A DNA stretch of 64,000 nt from positions 1,178,001 through 1,242,000 of the forward strand of contig CANTUR010000195.1 of NCBI GenBank assembly GCA_947683625.1, read 5' to 3'. The notes beneath the pieces were generated by a model that was given only the letters and a program-made list of their open reading frames with translations, was not told where the DNA came from and searched no databases. Source of the stretch: Mallotus nudiflorus (lineage: Eukaryota; Streptophyta; Magnoliopsida; Malpighiales; Euphorbiaceae). Shown here piece after piece: positions 11,640 through 23,600 of this stretch; positions within the stretch are counted from its first letter, which is position 1, and each line of letters starts with the position of its first letter. The translations under genes and the position numbers were made by a program.

Positions 11640-12234
11640 GCATCTAGGGAGTCTCACTATTCCAGGTTTTATTGGAATTTAAAATTTTAAAAAGCTTTAT
11701 GTGATTCTGGAGCTTTAATTAATCTTATGCCTTTATCAATTTACAAAAAATTGGGATTAGGAGAGGTAAAACCAATAAGCATCTGCTTGCAGCTTGTAGA
11801 TAGAATAATGAAAGAACTAGAAGGCTTAATGGAAGATGTGATAGTAAGGGCTAGAAAATTTATTTTTCCAGTTGACTTTGTAGTGCTAGATTTTGAAGAG
11901 GATGAGGATGTTCCCTTAATCCTTAGTATGCCTTTTCTTTACACTGCAAAAGCCATAATTAATGTCTTTGATGGGACACTCACACTATGAGTAGGAGATG
12001 AAAGTTGTAAGTTTGATGTTTACTAAGGTATGAAATTCTTATATGATAATGATTTATGCTTAAGATTTGATATTGTGGATGAATATGTAAGTGAAGTCCA
12101 ATGAAGGATGTTGGAAAAATCTGTGGTAATTAAAAATATGGAGAAGTGTTTTCAGGAGGAATCCTCTCAAGATGAAGTACACCTTAAACACTAACCCACT
12201 TACCTTATATGCAATTACCACACACTAAACCAAC
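11640..12234 (+). pseudogene. E2 retroviral-type aspartic protease region
   Basis: CDSGALINLMPLSIYKKLGLGE (11701-11766) carries the active-site Asp in a D-S-G-A context typical of Ty3 proteases. The flap and C-terminal part follow as FIFPVDFVVLDFEEDEDVPLIL and MPFLYTAKAIINV. The frame ends at a stop at 11988-11990, and more stops occur before 12110. It is followed by the linker that solo LTR S1 interrupts at 12240. Confidence 0.8.
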
Positions 12235-12239
12235 ACCAC

Positions 12240-14424
12240 TGTAGATGACAAGGTTTAGTGTGCATCCAAGATTTTAGCAATCTCAACACTATTTAGGCTC
12301 AGGGCCTTAGGGAACACACTACTATGTCATAAAGTCATTGTGTGGAGAAGAGGAGTCACCACCCATGGTAATAACTGAGACAATTTGATTGGTGGTACTC
12401 GATTCTCTAAAAGAAAGTTAGCACCATAACCAGGAGATTTTGTGAATGGAATAGTAACTTCTCTTAGTCTCGTGTTCATTTAGAATAATTTTATAAATGA
12501 TTATTTCATCCTCTAATTACATGCAATTTTATTTAAACCCTATTTGACATCCATATAACCCTAGGCATCTAGTCAATAAAATTACACATAAAAAATGCAC
12601 TCAAGATCACCTTGTGCCTAAGTCTAAACTATGTTAATTTTATTAAAAAGTTAGCTAGATTTACATTTTATTTACAAGTGAGAAAGAGACTAAAGGTGGG
12701 CCTACATTTTTTATTAATTGGTGAGCCTAGATCTATTTATTTTAGTTTGTCTAAGGAATAGGCTTAAGTCTATTCAATTTTAAAGAAAAGTTCAATTAGT
12801 GGGCCTAAGTCTAACTTAGTTTTATTTAAAATGAGAAGTGGGCTTAGGTTTATTTATTTTAAAAGAAATAAAATTAAGTGGGTTGAGCTAAGTCTAAACA
12901 AGTTTTAATTAACTAAGTGGGCCTAAAATCTAATTAACCTAATGGGCCTAAATTGATTTTAATTATTTAAAGTCCTAAACCATTTTTTAAGCCTATTTAA
13001 AGTGAGTTGGACCTAAGTGTGGGCTTGGGGCCCAAAATAATATAAAAACCCAAAAACACAACCCAAAACAAATAAAACATAAAAAAGGATCAAACAAACA
13101 TTTTAGTGATTTTCTAGAAACCCTAAATCAATTACATGCAAATCCTAAATTAAACTACTGCCACCATTGATTTTAATTGATTTTTATCCAATTGAACCTA
13201 ATTACTAATTGATTTTAAAAGCAGAAAATTAAATCTTTTACTATTCCCACTACTGGGGCTATTACAATCTACGTACAACATTAAAATTAAAAAATTATAC
13301 ACCCATGAATTAAAATAACTACACAGGACACCAAAATGAAAAATAAAGATAAAAATCCTAAGTTCTATTGGAAAACAACATAGGTTCTTCCATGGCATTC
13401 CATGAACCTTTTGTTCATCTAAACACAGGCAGTATCCTCCTCAATCCACATTCACACATCAAAATAAAAACATAGAAATAATCAGATTAGTAGTGAAATT
13501 GAATAATCAAAACAATAACAAAATAAAAATCATAAAAAGAAAAGAATAGAAAAGAATGGAATAGAAAAGAACACTGATGATTTTAGATGCTGTGCAAATG
13601 CTTTGAGATAGCCCCTCAGATTGGATTATCACTGTTAAAATTGACTTAGTATTGATTTGATTCTAGACTAGGATCTGATTGCGTTTGAAGACACTGACAG
13701 TATCCAAAATTAGGGTTTTGAAAGACAAGGGTGTTCTTCGCGTCTAGATTTTTAGGGTTTTCTTATGCGATAGGGTTTTTTACGTAACTCTCTTCTCTCT
13801 TTTGCAATCTCTCTATTTTTTCTCAATCTGTGTGTGTGTGAGTTTCTCTCAGTTCATCCATTTGTGTGAGCGTAGAGCCCCCTCACACATGCATGCAGAC
13901 TCTTTGCTTTTTAAAGCAAAGTCTGCCTACGTATTGACTTCCCAATTTTACAGGAACGGTCTCATTTCTTCAAAATAAATAGACAGAGTTTTGATTTTTG
14001 AAAGCTAGTTACGCATTTTGAATGCGTTAAAATTTTCATTAGATAATAATAATAATAAAATTAAATTTTCAACCAATCAAAATATTGAAAAAATTAACAA
14101 TAAAATGAAAAAACACGTGAAAACATTGAAAAAATGGGACTTTACGCGTTGACATTGTGCAATGCCGACCGACATTGTATAACGCCAATTGACATTATAG
14201 AATGCCGGTCAGCATTGTGTAATGTCGATCCTAATTTTTTTAACTTCTAATTATCAAAAGACCCCTGAAAAATTGACTTCCTTGTAATCAAATCCTAAAA
14301 AATGTTGCAATTTAGTCCCTAAAGTGCAAAAAATCGATAACCAAGTTCAATTTTTGAATAAATTTCATCATAGGGGCTTACATCATAATTGTGCACATTT
14401 GCATCCCGAAATTGGGTGCTTACA
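12240..14424. mobile_element. S1: solo Tat-type LTR inserted in E2 pol
   Basis: This 2185-bp block begins TGTAGATGACAAGG and ends TGGGTGCTTACA. It is flanked by a perfect 5-bp duplication accac (12235-12239 and 14425-14429). Its ends resemble those of the E1 LTR (TGTAGGTGGCAAAG and TTGGGTGTCTACA), so it is a related Tat-family LTR. It contains no gag or pol, which points to a solo LTR left by LTR-LTR recombination. Inside are a (TG)n run near 13830, (aat)n at 14046-14058 and a 20-bp tandem repeat at 14150. Confidence 0.85.
14150..14229. repeat. 20-bp tandem repeat, four copies, in S1
   Basis: Four consecutive imperfect units of the form gacattgtgcaatgccgacc start near 14150, 14170, 14190 and 14210. 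Confidence 0.75.
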
Positions 14425-14429
14425 ACCAC

Positions 14430-16005
14430 CTTCGACCTTAAATCCACCAAAGTTGGATTTGAAACCCTTGCCTAATTATTTAAGGTACACTTTTCTAGGA
14501 GAAGGTCAAACCTTACCTATAATTATATCCTCTAAACTTATCATAGATCAAAAGGATGTGCTTGTGGAGATGCTCAAAAGAAGGATAAAAGCAATTGGGT
14601 GGCAAATATCTAAAATTAGAGGTATAAGCCCTACATATTGTATGCATACAATTTTGATGGAGGAAGGATACAAGCCAACTATTGAAAGATCGAAAAGACT
14701 TAACTCGAACATGCAAGAAGTGGTAAAGAAGAAGGTGATCAAATTATTAAATATAGGAATTATCTACCTAATATCAAATAGTTCATGGATGAGCCCAATC
14801 CAATATGTACCAAAGAAGGGAAGAGTGACCATTGTGGAAAATAAGGAAGGGGAAGCAATTCCTAAAAGAGTCGTGAATGGATGGAGGGTATGTACAAATT
14901 ACAGGAAGTTGAACTAAACTATAAGAAAAGATCACTTCCCATTACCATTTATCAACCAAATGCTGGAAAGAATAGCAGGGCATGCTTTCTATTATTTCTT
15001 GGATGGATATTTAGGATACAATCAAATTGCAATAGCTCTAAAAGATCAGGAGAAGATGAATTTTACATGTCCTTATAGCATATTTACTTATAGAAGAATG
15101 CCATTTGGATTATATAATGCTCCTGCAACATTCTAAAGATGCATGATGACTATATTTTTGGATTTAGTGGAAGAAATCATGGACATTTTCATGGATGACT
15201 TTTCAGTCTATGGAAATTCTTTTGATGGATACTTGGAAAATCTAGAGCAAGCACTTGTACATTATGAAAAAACCAATTTGGTGCTAAAATGGGAGAAATG
15301 CCACTTTATGGTTTATGAAGGAATTGTTCTTGGCAAGAAGATTTCAGCTAAAGGCATTAAGGTTGATAAAGCAAAGGTGGAGATTATTGAAAAATTACAA
15401 TATCCAACAAATGTGAAAGGAGTCAGGAGCTTCCTTGGTCATGCAGGGTTCTACAGATAGTTTATTAAGGATTTTTCAAAAATCTCTAAACCCCTTTGTA
15501 AGTTACTTAAGAAAGATTCACCTTTTAACTTTACTAATGAGTGCAAATTAGCTTTTGATAGGTTGAAGGAGACACTCATTTCCGCTCCTATAGTTGTAGC
15601 ACCTAATTGGAACATTCTGTTCGAACTAATATATGATGCAAATGATTATACAATGGGAGCATTACTAAGCCAAATGAAGGAGAACAAGCTCTATGTGATT
15701 TACTATGTAAGTAGGATGTTGACGGATGCACAACTCAATTATACAATAACAGAAAAGGAGATGTTGGCAGTTATTTTTGCATTTGAAAAATTTAGATATT
15801 TTCTTCTTAGTTCTAAAGTTGTGTATACAGATCATGCAGCATTGAAGTACCTCATGAAAAAGAAGGATTTTAAACTAAGACTCGTTAGATGGGTGCTTTT
15901 ACTATAAGAATTTGATATTGAGATCAAAGAAAAAAAGGGATCAGAAAATGTTGTAGTTGATAATCTCTCAAGGTTGGAGTTAGATTTAGAGGAAGGAGAG
16001 GAAAA
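14430..16005 (+). pseudogene. E2 reverse transcriptase and RNase H, broken
   Basis: RT starts after the S1 duplication with LPNYLRYTFLGEG (from 14468) and runs through KKKVIKLLNIGIIYLI, WRVCTNYRKLN (a stop follows at 14915), RRMPFGLYNAPATF and the active-site block FMDDFSVYG (15190-15216), where both catalytic aspartates survive. RNase H follows from 15563: IYDANDYTMGALLSQ, ITEKEMLAVIFAFEKFRYFL and YTDHAALKYLM. Stops at 15135, 15458 and 15905 break the frame. Order and motifs match Athila pol. Confidence 0.85.
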
Positions 16006-16189
16006 GGCAATCAAGGAGATATTTCCAAATGAGATGCTCTTGGCAATTAAAAGCTTGAGTGCTCCTTGGTTTGCTGATATAGCCAACTTCATCTTAAGTG
16101 GCAAATTTCTAGAAGAATTCACTAAAGAGCAAAAGAAAAAGCTAATCAATGACTCCAAATCCTATTTGTGGGATGATCCTTTTCTATGG

Positions 16190-17350
16190 AAATTATGCAA
16201 TGATTGTATGATAAGGAGGTGTATAGCAAGTGGCGAAATCTAGTCAATATTATAAAATTGTCATGGTATGGTAAACGGTGGTCATTTTGGTCCACAAAGA
16301 ATAGCTGCTAAAGTTCTTGAAGTAGGTTTCTTTTGGCCTACACTCTTTAAAGATGCTCAAAATTTTGTACTCAATTGTGATGCATGCTAAATAAGTGGGA
16401 ACATCTCAAAGAAAGATGAGAACCTTCAATCAGGAATTCTAGAATTCGAGATATTTGATGTTTGGGGCAATGATTTCATGGGACCATTCCTTATGTCATA
16501 AGGAAACAAGTACATACTTGTTTGTGTGGATTATATGTCAAGGTGGGTAAAAGCTCAAGCTTGTTCTGTAAATTATGCAAGGGTTGTTTGAAAATTTTTA
16601 AAGAAGATTTTCTCTCATTTTGGTATGCCTAGAGCTATTATAAGTGATAAGGGAACACATTTTTGCAACAAAAAAATGAAAAATTTATTGGCTCGTTATG
16701 GGGTAATGCACAAAGTTGCAACACTTTATCACCCCCAAACAAGTGGGCAAGTTGAAGTTAGCAATAGAGAGTTAAAGAAAATTTTGGAAAGAATGGTTAG
16801 TAAGTCAAGAAAGGAATGGGCAAGGAAGCTTGATGATGCTTTGTGGGCATATAGGACTGCTTACAAAACAACTATTGGAATGTCCTTATATAGGTTAGTT
16901 TGTGGAAAAGCTTGTCATCTTCTCGTTGAGTTCAAGTATAAAGCTTATTGGGTAGTAAAAGCTTTGAATTATAATTTTAAGAAAGCAGTGGAGAATTTTT
17001 TTTTGCAAATGAGTAAACTTGAAGAAATTGGAGAAACTGTGTATGAGAAATCAAAGATTTACAAGGAGCATATAAAGAAGTGGCATGATGAAAAAGTCAG
17101 GATCAAAAGGTTTAAAGAGGGTGATAAAGTGTTATTGTTTAATTCAAGACTCAAAATTATTTCTAAGAAAGTTGAAGAGTAAATGGTCAAGTCTATTTAT
17201 GGTGACTCATGTATATCCTTATAGAGTTGTGGAATTATGCAACAATCAAGGAGAAAAATTCAAAGTGAATGGATAAAGACTGAAGCTGTATCATGGAGAC
17301 ATATTGGAGAATTTTTGCCAAGTTGTCTATTTAAAAGATTCAATTGAATG
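16190..17350 (+). pseudogene. E2 integrase, broken
   Basis: The zinc-binding part is visible as GGHFGPQRIAAKVLEVGFFWPT then CDAC (16277-16389). The catalytic core has VCVDYMSRWVKA (16519-16554), where the first Asp is present, and IISDKGTHF (16634-16660) with the second. [16 protein letters not shown] (16729-16776) is the usual motif holding the catalytic Glu, here within QVEVSNRE. The C-terminal [12 protein letters not shown] block is at 17122-17157. Stops at 16240, 16388, 16499 and 16588 interrupt it. Confidence 0.85.
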
Positions 17351-17432
17351 ACGAGCATTATGGTATAGCTCATGGACCTTAAGGAGTGCTTTTTGGAATC
17401 ATAAAGAAGAGGAGCTCTAGAAGACATTTTTT

Positions 17433-18606
17433 ATGGCTAGAATAAAGAACCAGTAACCCACTACTAGGGGAAAGAAGCTTATTGGAAGAAAAGGTGAGCC
17501 ACTTGATCTAAGGGATGAGTATGATGCTTTCTTTTCCATTTATTATGAGGACAAAGGTAAGATGTTTTGCTCCTTAACTAAAAGATAGTTCAACAAACCT
17601 AAATTTTTTGATGATAATGTGTTAAAAAGCATAGGAATGAAGAATTCTATCAATGCATTATGTGAAAGAATGGGTTGGATGAAATTAAAGTCAGTTCAAT
17701 ATGATGTATTCTTTGAGCTAACAATTGAGTTTTATACTACATTAAAGATTTCAGATGAAAATCAAGGAATTTTTTCTTATAGATTTTTTGGGCAAGAATA
17801 CACTTTTGACTATGAAATGATTTCTAAAATTTTTGGCTTTCCTAATGGAGGTATTTGTCAATCTCTATCCAATTTTAATATGAGTAAATTTTGGTCTGAA
17901 ATCACTAATGGAGATAAAATTTATTATGGACATATTCTAACTAGTGGATTAATTCAGATTCATTTATGTTTGCTAATGCACAAATTCATGTCACACATAA
18001 TTTTTAGGAAAAAGGATAGCATGAAAGTATCTTCCAATGAATTGTTTTTATTATGGTGCATGCATTCTAACACAAAGGTGTGTAGTGCCTATTTTGTTTT
18101 TCATTCTATGTGGCAAGTTATGCAGGCTAAGAAGCATTGATATAAATAGGACACATTATCGTGGGTTTAGCCATGTATTTTGCTCTATTAGAAATTGCTA
18201 GGCATAAGGTTAAGCCATTAGGGCCAGAGTTATTTGATGAAGAATACCTTATTAAAGCTGAAATCATTACTGAATGGGGAGAGTTAGAGGATGTTGATCT
18301 TAGGACATGCTATATGATTCGGCAAAATGCATTGAAGCTTAGTAAAATCCTCTACCAAGAGCTATAGAAGAATATGATGATGTCAGTGAGGATAAAGAAT
18401 ATCAAGTAGATTTTTTGGGAAAAAGAAAGAGAGCATATGAATGGGTTGAGAAAATCATAAAGGAAGTAAAAGAGATGATCAACCTTTCTGATAATGGAAT
18501 TGGAAACTTAATTGTGGACTTGTCAGGTGAGATGGAGCATTTTGGAAGGAGGAGCAAAGCAAGAGTAGAGAAGATGCTAACCCAAATCAAAGAGCTTAAA
18601 AAGTAA
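17433..18606 (+). pseudogene. E2 post-pol ORF (Athila third ORF, historically 'env-like')
   Basis: The frame starts MARIKNQ at 17433 and continues through stops to 18606. Recognisable blocks are EYDAFFSIY, FFDDNVLKSIGMKNSIN, the LTIEFYTTLKI stretch and FDYEMISKIFGFPNGG. Their position after integrase and sequence style match the extra ORF of Athila elements. A lysine-rich C-terminus ends KELKK. I see no clear signal peptide or fusion segment, so the term env-like is not supported by this copy. Stops at 17451, 17587, 18138 and 18365 inactivate it. Confidence 0.65.
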
Positions 18607-19590
18607 ATCTTCCAAGACAAAAGATCAAGGGGACCAAGTGAATCTCTAGTAGAGTTCATCTTTACCTCACCTATAAGTGCATCCAAATAAGGGAAGTACA
18701 CTTTCCTTTTCTTTTTGGTTTTTATTTTTGTAGTTTTTATGTTTATTTTTATTTCAATAAATTAGAGTCATGCATATTAGTCAATTCATTTGATTTGAGT
18801 TTTTGAATCTATTCCTATGAAGAGTTTATTTCATTAGAGATGGTTTTCTTGAGAAAGTGTAATAATCTTCCTTTAATGTTTTATTTTGACTTTTAAATTA
18901 GAAAAATGACTTTTGGTTAGGGATTTTTGATTTTTAATGAATTTAATGCTTATTGTTCCATTAAATGATTGAACTTGAATGCTTGATGTTTAAGAAATAT
19001 GCTTGTAATTAGGAATTAAGTTTCTTTCCTTAGGATAGTCTAGTTTATATGTATTTAGGCACATATGAGTTACTTCTTCTAAAAAAAAAAAACAAGATAG
19101 AGCATAAAATGCACTCATTTGGAGATGAATTTTTAAATCTAAATTCTTATATGCTCCTTATACTCCAATGTTCTATTGTAGAGTAAGAGTATCCAAAAGA
19201 CCCTTTTTAGAGGTATCCACACTGAGTAGTGCAAGAAAGGTAGGGGATACTGAGATTGGGAAAACCTTAATTAAATAAATAAGTTAAGTGTCATATAGTT
19301 GCCTGTATATGTGAATTTTTAGACTACTTAAGTATAGAGATAATTCCTATGTACTTTTAATTTTATTGGGTGTTAATTGTTCATTTACATGAATTCAATG
19401 GAATTATTTGCTCTTCACATGGTAAATGCTACATCTTTGACCTTGAGTTATTATTTTAATTTATAGTCTTTAAGCTTTCTATTAAAGGAATATTAGAATG
19501 GTAAGTCAATTTAAAACCAATTGATGATTTTTGATTCTTTATATGAATGGGGTGTTCTTTTGTTTGCTTGAGGACAAGCAAAGACTCAAG
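18607..19590 (+). other. Noncoding 3' region of E2
   Basis: About 1 kb between the post-pol ORF and the polypurine tract. It is T-rich, has a poly-A run at 19081-19092, and shows no supported coding frame or tandem array. Confidence 0.6.
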
Positions 19591-19602
19591 TGTGGGGGAA
19601 AT
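19591..19602 (+). other. E2 polypurine tract
   Basis: tgtgggggaaat directly precedes the 3' LTR start at 19603, the expected place for plus-strand priming. Confidence 0.75.
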
Positions 19603-21035
19603 TGATGAGTGAGAAAAATCTTGTATTTTGAACACTCTTTTCTATGGGAATTGAATCTAATTAGTTGCATTTTTAATTAATTTAGTTAATTTTTAGATTA
19701 TTTATTTATTTTTGTTAATTTTGTTTAGTTGTTAGGATTGTTTTTAATTTTGTTTGTTTTTAAGTTTATTTAGTTAATCTTTATTTAATTTTTGAAATAA
19801 GGATGCATGAAGGAAGTTGTAAGATTTAAACAAGTTAAAGATAGGATTTGGAGGTTACAATAAGTCACAATCTTGAAGAAAAGTGGACTTTCGAAAGTAG
19901 CCTATTCTAACACAGCTATGTGCATGGGTGTGCACAGCTATGCCTGAGTGTTAGAAAGTTGACACACTCTGCGACACAACCGTGTGCCTGGGTGTGCACA
20001 GCTATGTAAGCTATTACAATAACTTCTTAAATTCAAATTTTAAGATGATGATTTGAGGGGATTTTATGGGATTTGAATTATAACAAACCACAAAGTTGTT
20101 GGAGAGGCTAGAGGCTATAAATAGGAGGCCTTTATAAAAGCAAAGGAGGCTACACTTAGTTTTCTCTACATTTTTACTTTAAAGAATTAAAGTTAATTTT
20201 CATTCAATTTCTTGTTCATGTTAAGTAGAAAATTATTTTTGAAGTTTTGAAGGAACTAGACCTTTTATTGCAGCTGTTTGAAGTAAAAATGGGGTTTTCT
20301 TATTTAAACTCTTTGCTTATTATTTTCTTTTTACTTAATAATGATTGGTTATTTCTTCTCTACTTCATCTTCTTCTCTTTCTCTTAACATGCAAAGCTAA
20401 GCATATTTTTAGGGTTCTTATTTCATTTCAACCATGTAATTCTTTTTGGAATTAAAATCTTGGTCTTTAATCTTAATTCTTTGGTTGTTGTTGAACTTAA
20501 TGTCATCTTAGGCTTGATCACCCTTAGATTGAATTTATAATTTATAACTTATTTAAGAGATAGGTTTTACTGGATTAAAATAATAACCTATTAGTCACTT
20601 ACTTACTTGAGAGACATTTAAGTGACTAATATTGATTAAAAAGCTGGACTTAAAATTGGGTTTAAGAAACATTTAGTAAGTGAGAGCTAGGAAACTAGGT
20701 GTTAATTCAACTAAATTAATTATAGGTTTATCTAAGAGGAAAATCTATGGTTTTAAAGATGCTTTCAAATTGAATTAAGATTAGTTAAAGACTTAGATGT
20801 TTAATTAATTTTTAGAAAAGGTTGAATTGATAATAAGAACCCTAGCCTTTAATTTGATTGTTAAGTTTTAATTAAATTTGTTTTGTTTATTTTTATTTGA
20901 TTTTCAAACCAAAATTTGGTGTTTAAACAAACAAACACTTTTAGTATTTCAATACTCAATTTGCAATCTCTGTGGGATTGATACTTTATTTTACTACTTA
21001 AACTGACTCCATATGCTTGTGGATTTTGCATGTCA
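19603..21035 (+). repeat. E2 3' LTR
   Basis: TGATGAGTGAG to CATGTCA, 1433 bp, aligned with the 5' LTR throughout, including the TATA box at 20116-20123. Unusually, the match to the 5' end of the element does not stop at the LTR boundary (see 21036-21089). Confidence 0.9.
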
Positions 21036-21089
21036 AGTTTTTGGCGCTGTTGTCGGGGATTGCCAAAATTGATATTGCTAAGAAAATTG
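21036..21089 (+). other. Second E2 primer-binding site and leader start after the 3' LTR
   Basis: The 54 bases after the 3' LTR repeat the 54 bases after the 5' LTR (9677-9730): spacer agtttt, tggcgctgttgtcgggga (21042-21059) and the leader ttgccaaaattgatattgct. Homology ends at 21089, where minus-strand E1 sequence begins. A normal 3' LTR would be followed by a target duplication and flanking DNA. Confidence 0.85.
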
Positions 21090-21860
21090 CTCTTTACCAT
21101 AACCTATTGCTCTTTCTTCTTGAGCTAATCCTAGATGTCAATTTCTTTATTAGAATCATCAGTCCCCTCAAATCCTACCCTGTGCTTCAGAATGGGTACC
21201 TTGTGCTCCATAAATCCTGAGTGCCCACTTTGGTTCTTTCCTAATTCCATGCCAGGCATGAATTTCACGTTGCACATTATATTTAAAACCTTCTCGTCTA
21301 TCTCATTTTCATAAATTACATAAACCTGAAAAGTTGGAATTATAGGGATCTCTTTGGGAGCTAACTTTAGAGTAGCCACAACGACTTCAATTTCCATAAA
21401 GATGGTGACAACCTTACCTTCATACGAGAACTTAATTTTTTAATGGATAGTGGAGGGTACACTACCTAAAGGATGAAACCATAGCCTTCCTAATAGAATA
21501 GCAAAAGTCATAGGAATATCAATTACGTGCAAGTCGACCTAGGTCTCGATAGGTCATGTCCTGACCAAAGCTCTAAACGTTCCTTTGACAAGCCTCTTTA
21601 TATCATCATAGGCCTTGATGATTACCTCAGAAGGCTTTAAGTCTACCATATTTAACCCTAACTTTGGCAGAATCTTCAATGGACATACGTTAATGGCAGA
21701 ACCATTATCTACTATAACATAACAAGTCATCTTTCCTTTTACCTCAACCTTAATGAACAAAGCTTTCTGGTGATTCCTTCCCTCTAAAGGTAGATCGTCA
21801 TCAGAAAATATTACAGTGCCTTGGGGGATTTTTGTTAATGAATTAACCATCTACTTGGGA
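21090..21860 (-). pseudogene. E1 protease and start of pol (Tat-like), truncated
   Basis: The minus frame 21850-21554 contains FSDDDLPLEGRNHQKALF followed by VIVDNGSAINVCPLKILPKL, the aspartic-protease active site in the V-D-N-G-S-A form typical of Tat elements. The next minus frame (21397-21131) has KFMPGMELGKNQSGHSGF, resembling the glycine-rich linker between protease and RT in this lineage. Sequence stops abruptly at 21089 against E2, before any RT motif. Stops occur between the two frames. Confidence 0.75.
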
Positions 21861-21999
21861 GTGCAACTTGTGAAGATCTTTTTTTGGTTTAGGGCCAAAA
21901 CGAGTGCTTCCTGGTGGTCTCTAGAATGCATAAAAAGCTCCAAAACACTAGCGATGGTTTACCCATTTCTATTCACTTCTTCCCCTTTCTTTGAATTAT

Positions 22000-23600
22000 T
22001 TATCTTTTCTAGTTCATGCTCAGTAGTTTGGGATTCTTCTCTCTTCTCCTTAACCTTCCTCACAGGCTAGCCCGATCTACTTTCCATATCATCCCATAAA
22101 TCAATTCACCCCTCATCTTTGTCATATGAGCTCTAAATATCCAAGACATGCATGGTAAGCTTAATAGGTCATTTGTTTTAGCTTAGGTATTTTGGTTTAG
22201 GTTTAGGTTTTAGTGAGCTAGGGGTGTTGTTAATAAAAGAGTTTAAGACTTGCTCTTCTGTTAAACCTGTGTTGATCATTAGGATGGGTGCATTTGGTGG
22301 TAGTATATTTCAATAATTGGGCAAAGGGTTATTCTAGGTGTTTAGCTTTCTTGTCTCAGGGTTAGTGATTTTACCTGCACTAATCATATCTTGAATTTCA
22401 TATTTTAATCAAACACAATCGTTGGTGTCATGCCTAATGGTCCTGTGGAATTTGCAAAAAAGCTTTAGGTTGGCACATGGCAAAAGTTGCTATAAAGGTA
22501 AGGGTTGTAACAGGTTATTCTCAACCAGCTTCTTAAGGACTTTAGAAAGAGGCTACCCCAAAGTTGAGAATCTTCGAGGTTGCTTGACGGCATTAATCTG
22601 CAAACTGTTGCCTGGCTGTCAGATGGTATTGATTTGCACATTACTGCTCGAGCCAACTCCATCCTAGCCCCCATATTTTCCCCTAAAGAACCTCTTTTCC
22701 TAGGCCAAATTAGATTCCTTCTGGACCTTAAATATGTACAATTCTTTAAAGTGTTGAATTCCTAAATCCCTCAATTTCTTAGAAAACACCATAACACTTT
22801 CTTTTATTGCCAACATTAGTTGGTTTAACTCAATAGGATTATGTCTCATTTGAGATAGCTTCCCCCTCCAGCGAGTCAAATAATCAGTGAAAGTATCACT
22901 AAACCTCTGCTTGGTATTCTATAGATCCCTCAAAGATACTTCCAATTGAACATTAAGGCCATACTACTTCATAAACGTGGTGCACAGTTCCTTCTAGTTG
23001 GATTATACATGTGGTTCTAAAGCGTAATACCAATGGACTGGTGCACCTTCTAATGACATGGGGAACTACTTGACTATATGAGCTTTTGTCAATTATATGG
23101 CTTTCATGTAGGTCGCGTATTGCTTTAAATACTAATGGGGGTCTTTGATTCCATAATACTTTTTCATGTCAGGGAATTTGAATTTTCGGGGGTAATGGAT
23201 CATCCTCCTCATCCAGATTCAAATCAATATAGTTTAGTGGAGTATCCATGACCTTTTCTTTCATCATTATTTGTATTTGGGTCAAGGCTTTTGTTATGCT
23301 TTTGGCCCAGTCATATTGTTCCACATTCTCAGATGGGTTCACATTCTTTTGACCTATTGGATTGGTTATTATTGTCACATCATCCTTACCCCTTCCTTTC
23401 ATTGGAATCTTAACATCAAGGTCCATCAGATTAGCTGGTTGTGCCAGCTGCTTTTATTTGATCACTTAGTGATCTCCACCATCATTTCTCTTATCATGGA
23501 ACAAGTTTTCATAAATACCTCTTCTTTTAATTATGCTTTAAAGACCTCAAGATCAAAACCACCTACCATTTTTATTTCTAGATTTTTGACTAGGCAATGA
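22000..23600 (-). pseudogene. E1 gag (Tat-like), broken
   Basis: Reading down from 23600 on the minus strand, an N-terminal part (23426-23169) is followed by a gag domain between about 23190 and 22660 with KFPDMKKYYGIKDPH, APVHWYYALEPHV, YGLNVQLEVSLRDL and DYLTRWRGKLSQM. Many in-frame stops interrupt it. I see no zinc knuckle. The region 21861-22000 toward protease is a degraded linker. Confidence 0.7.

Larger units (their letters stand above)
8252..21035 (+). mobile_element. E2: Athila-like Ty3/gypsy retrotransposon nested in E1
   Basis: Direct LTRs at 8252-9676 and 19603-21035 start TGATGAGTGAG and end in GTCA. Between them in + orientation are a tRNA-Asp-type primer site, gag, protease, reverse transcriptase, RNase H, integrase, a post-pol ORF and a polypurine tract. 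The gag block (LFPFSLMDRAKRWFTSLPPNSI) and the start of RT (YTFLGEGQTLPIIISS) are of the Athila type. No 5-bp target duplication is seen: gatga lies left of 8252, agttt after 21035 and ctctt after 21089. All coding regions carry stops. The element replaces the expected pol region of E1 and is itself split by solo LTR S1. Confidence 0.85.

Noticed and set aside
15832..16158. 108-codon minus-strand frame
   Set aside because: It overlaps E2 RNase H on the opposite strand, which has clear family motifs.
17433..18606. Functional envelope gene in E2
   Set aside because: Position fits the Athila third ORF, but no signal peptide, membrane anchor or fusion segment is visible and stops interrupt it.
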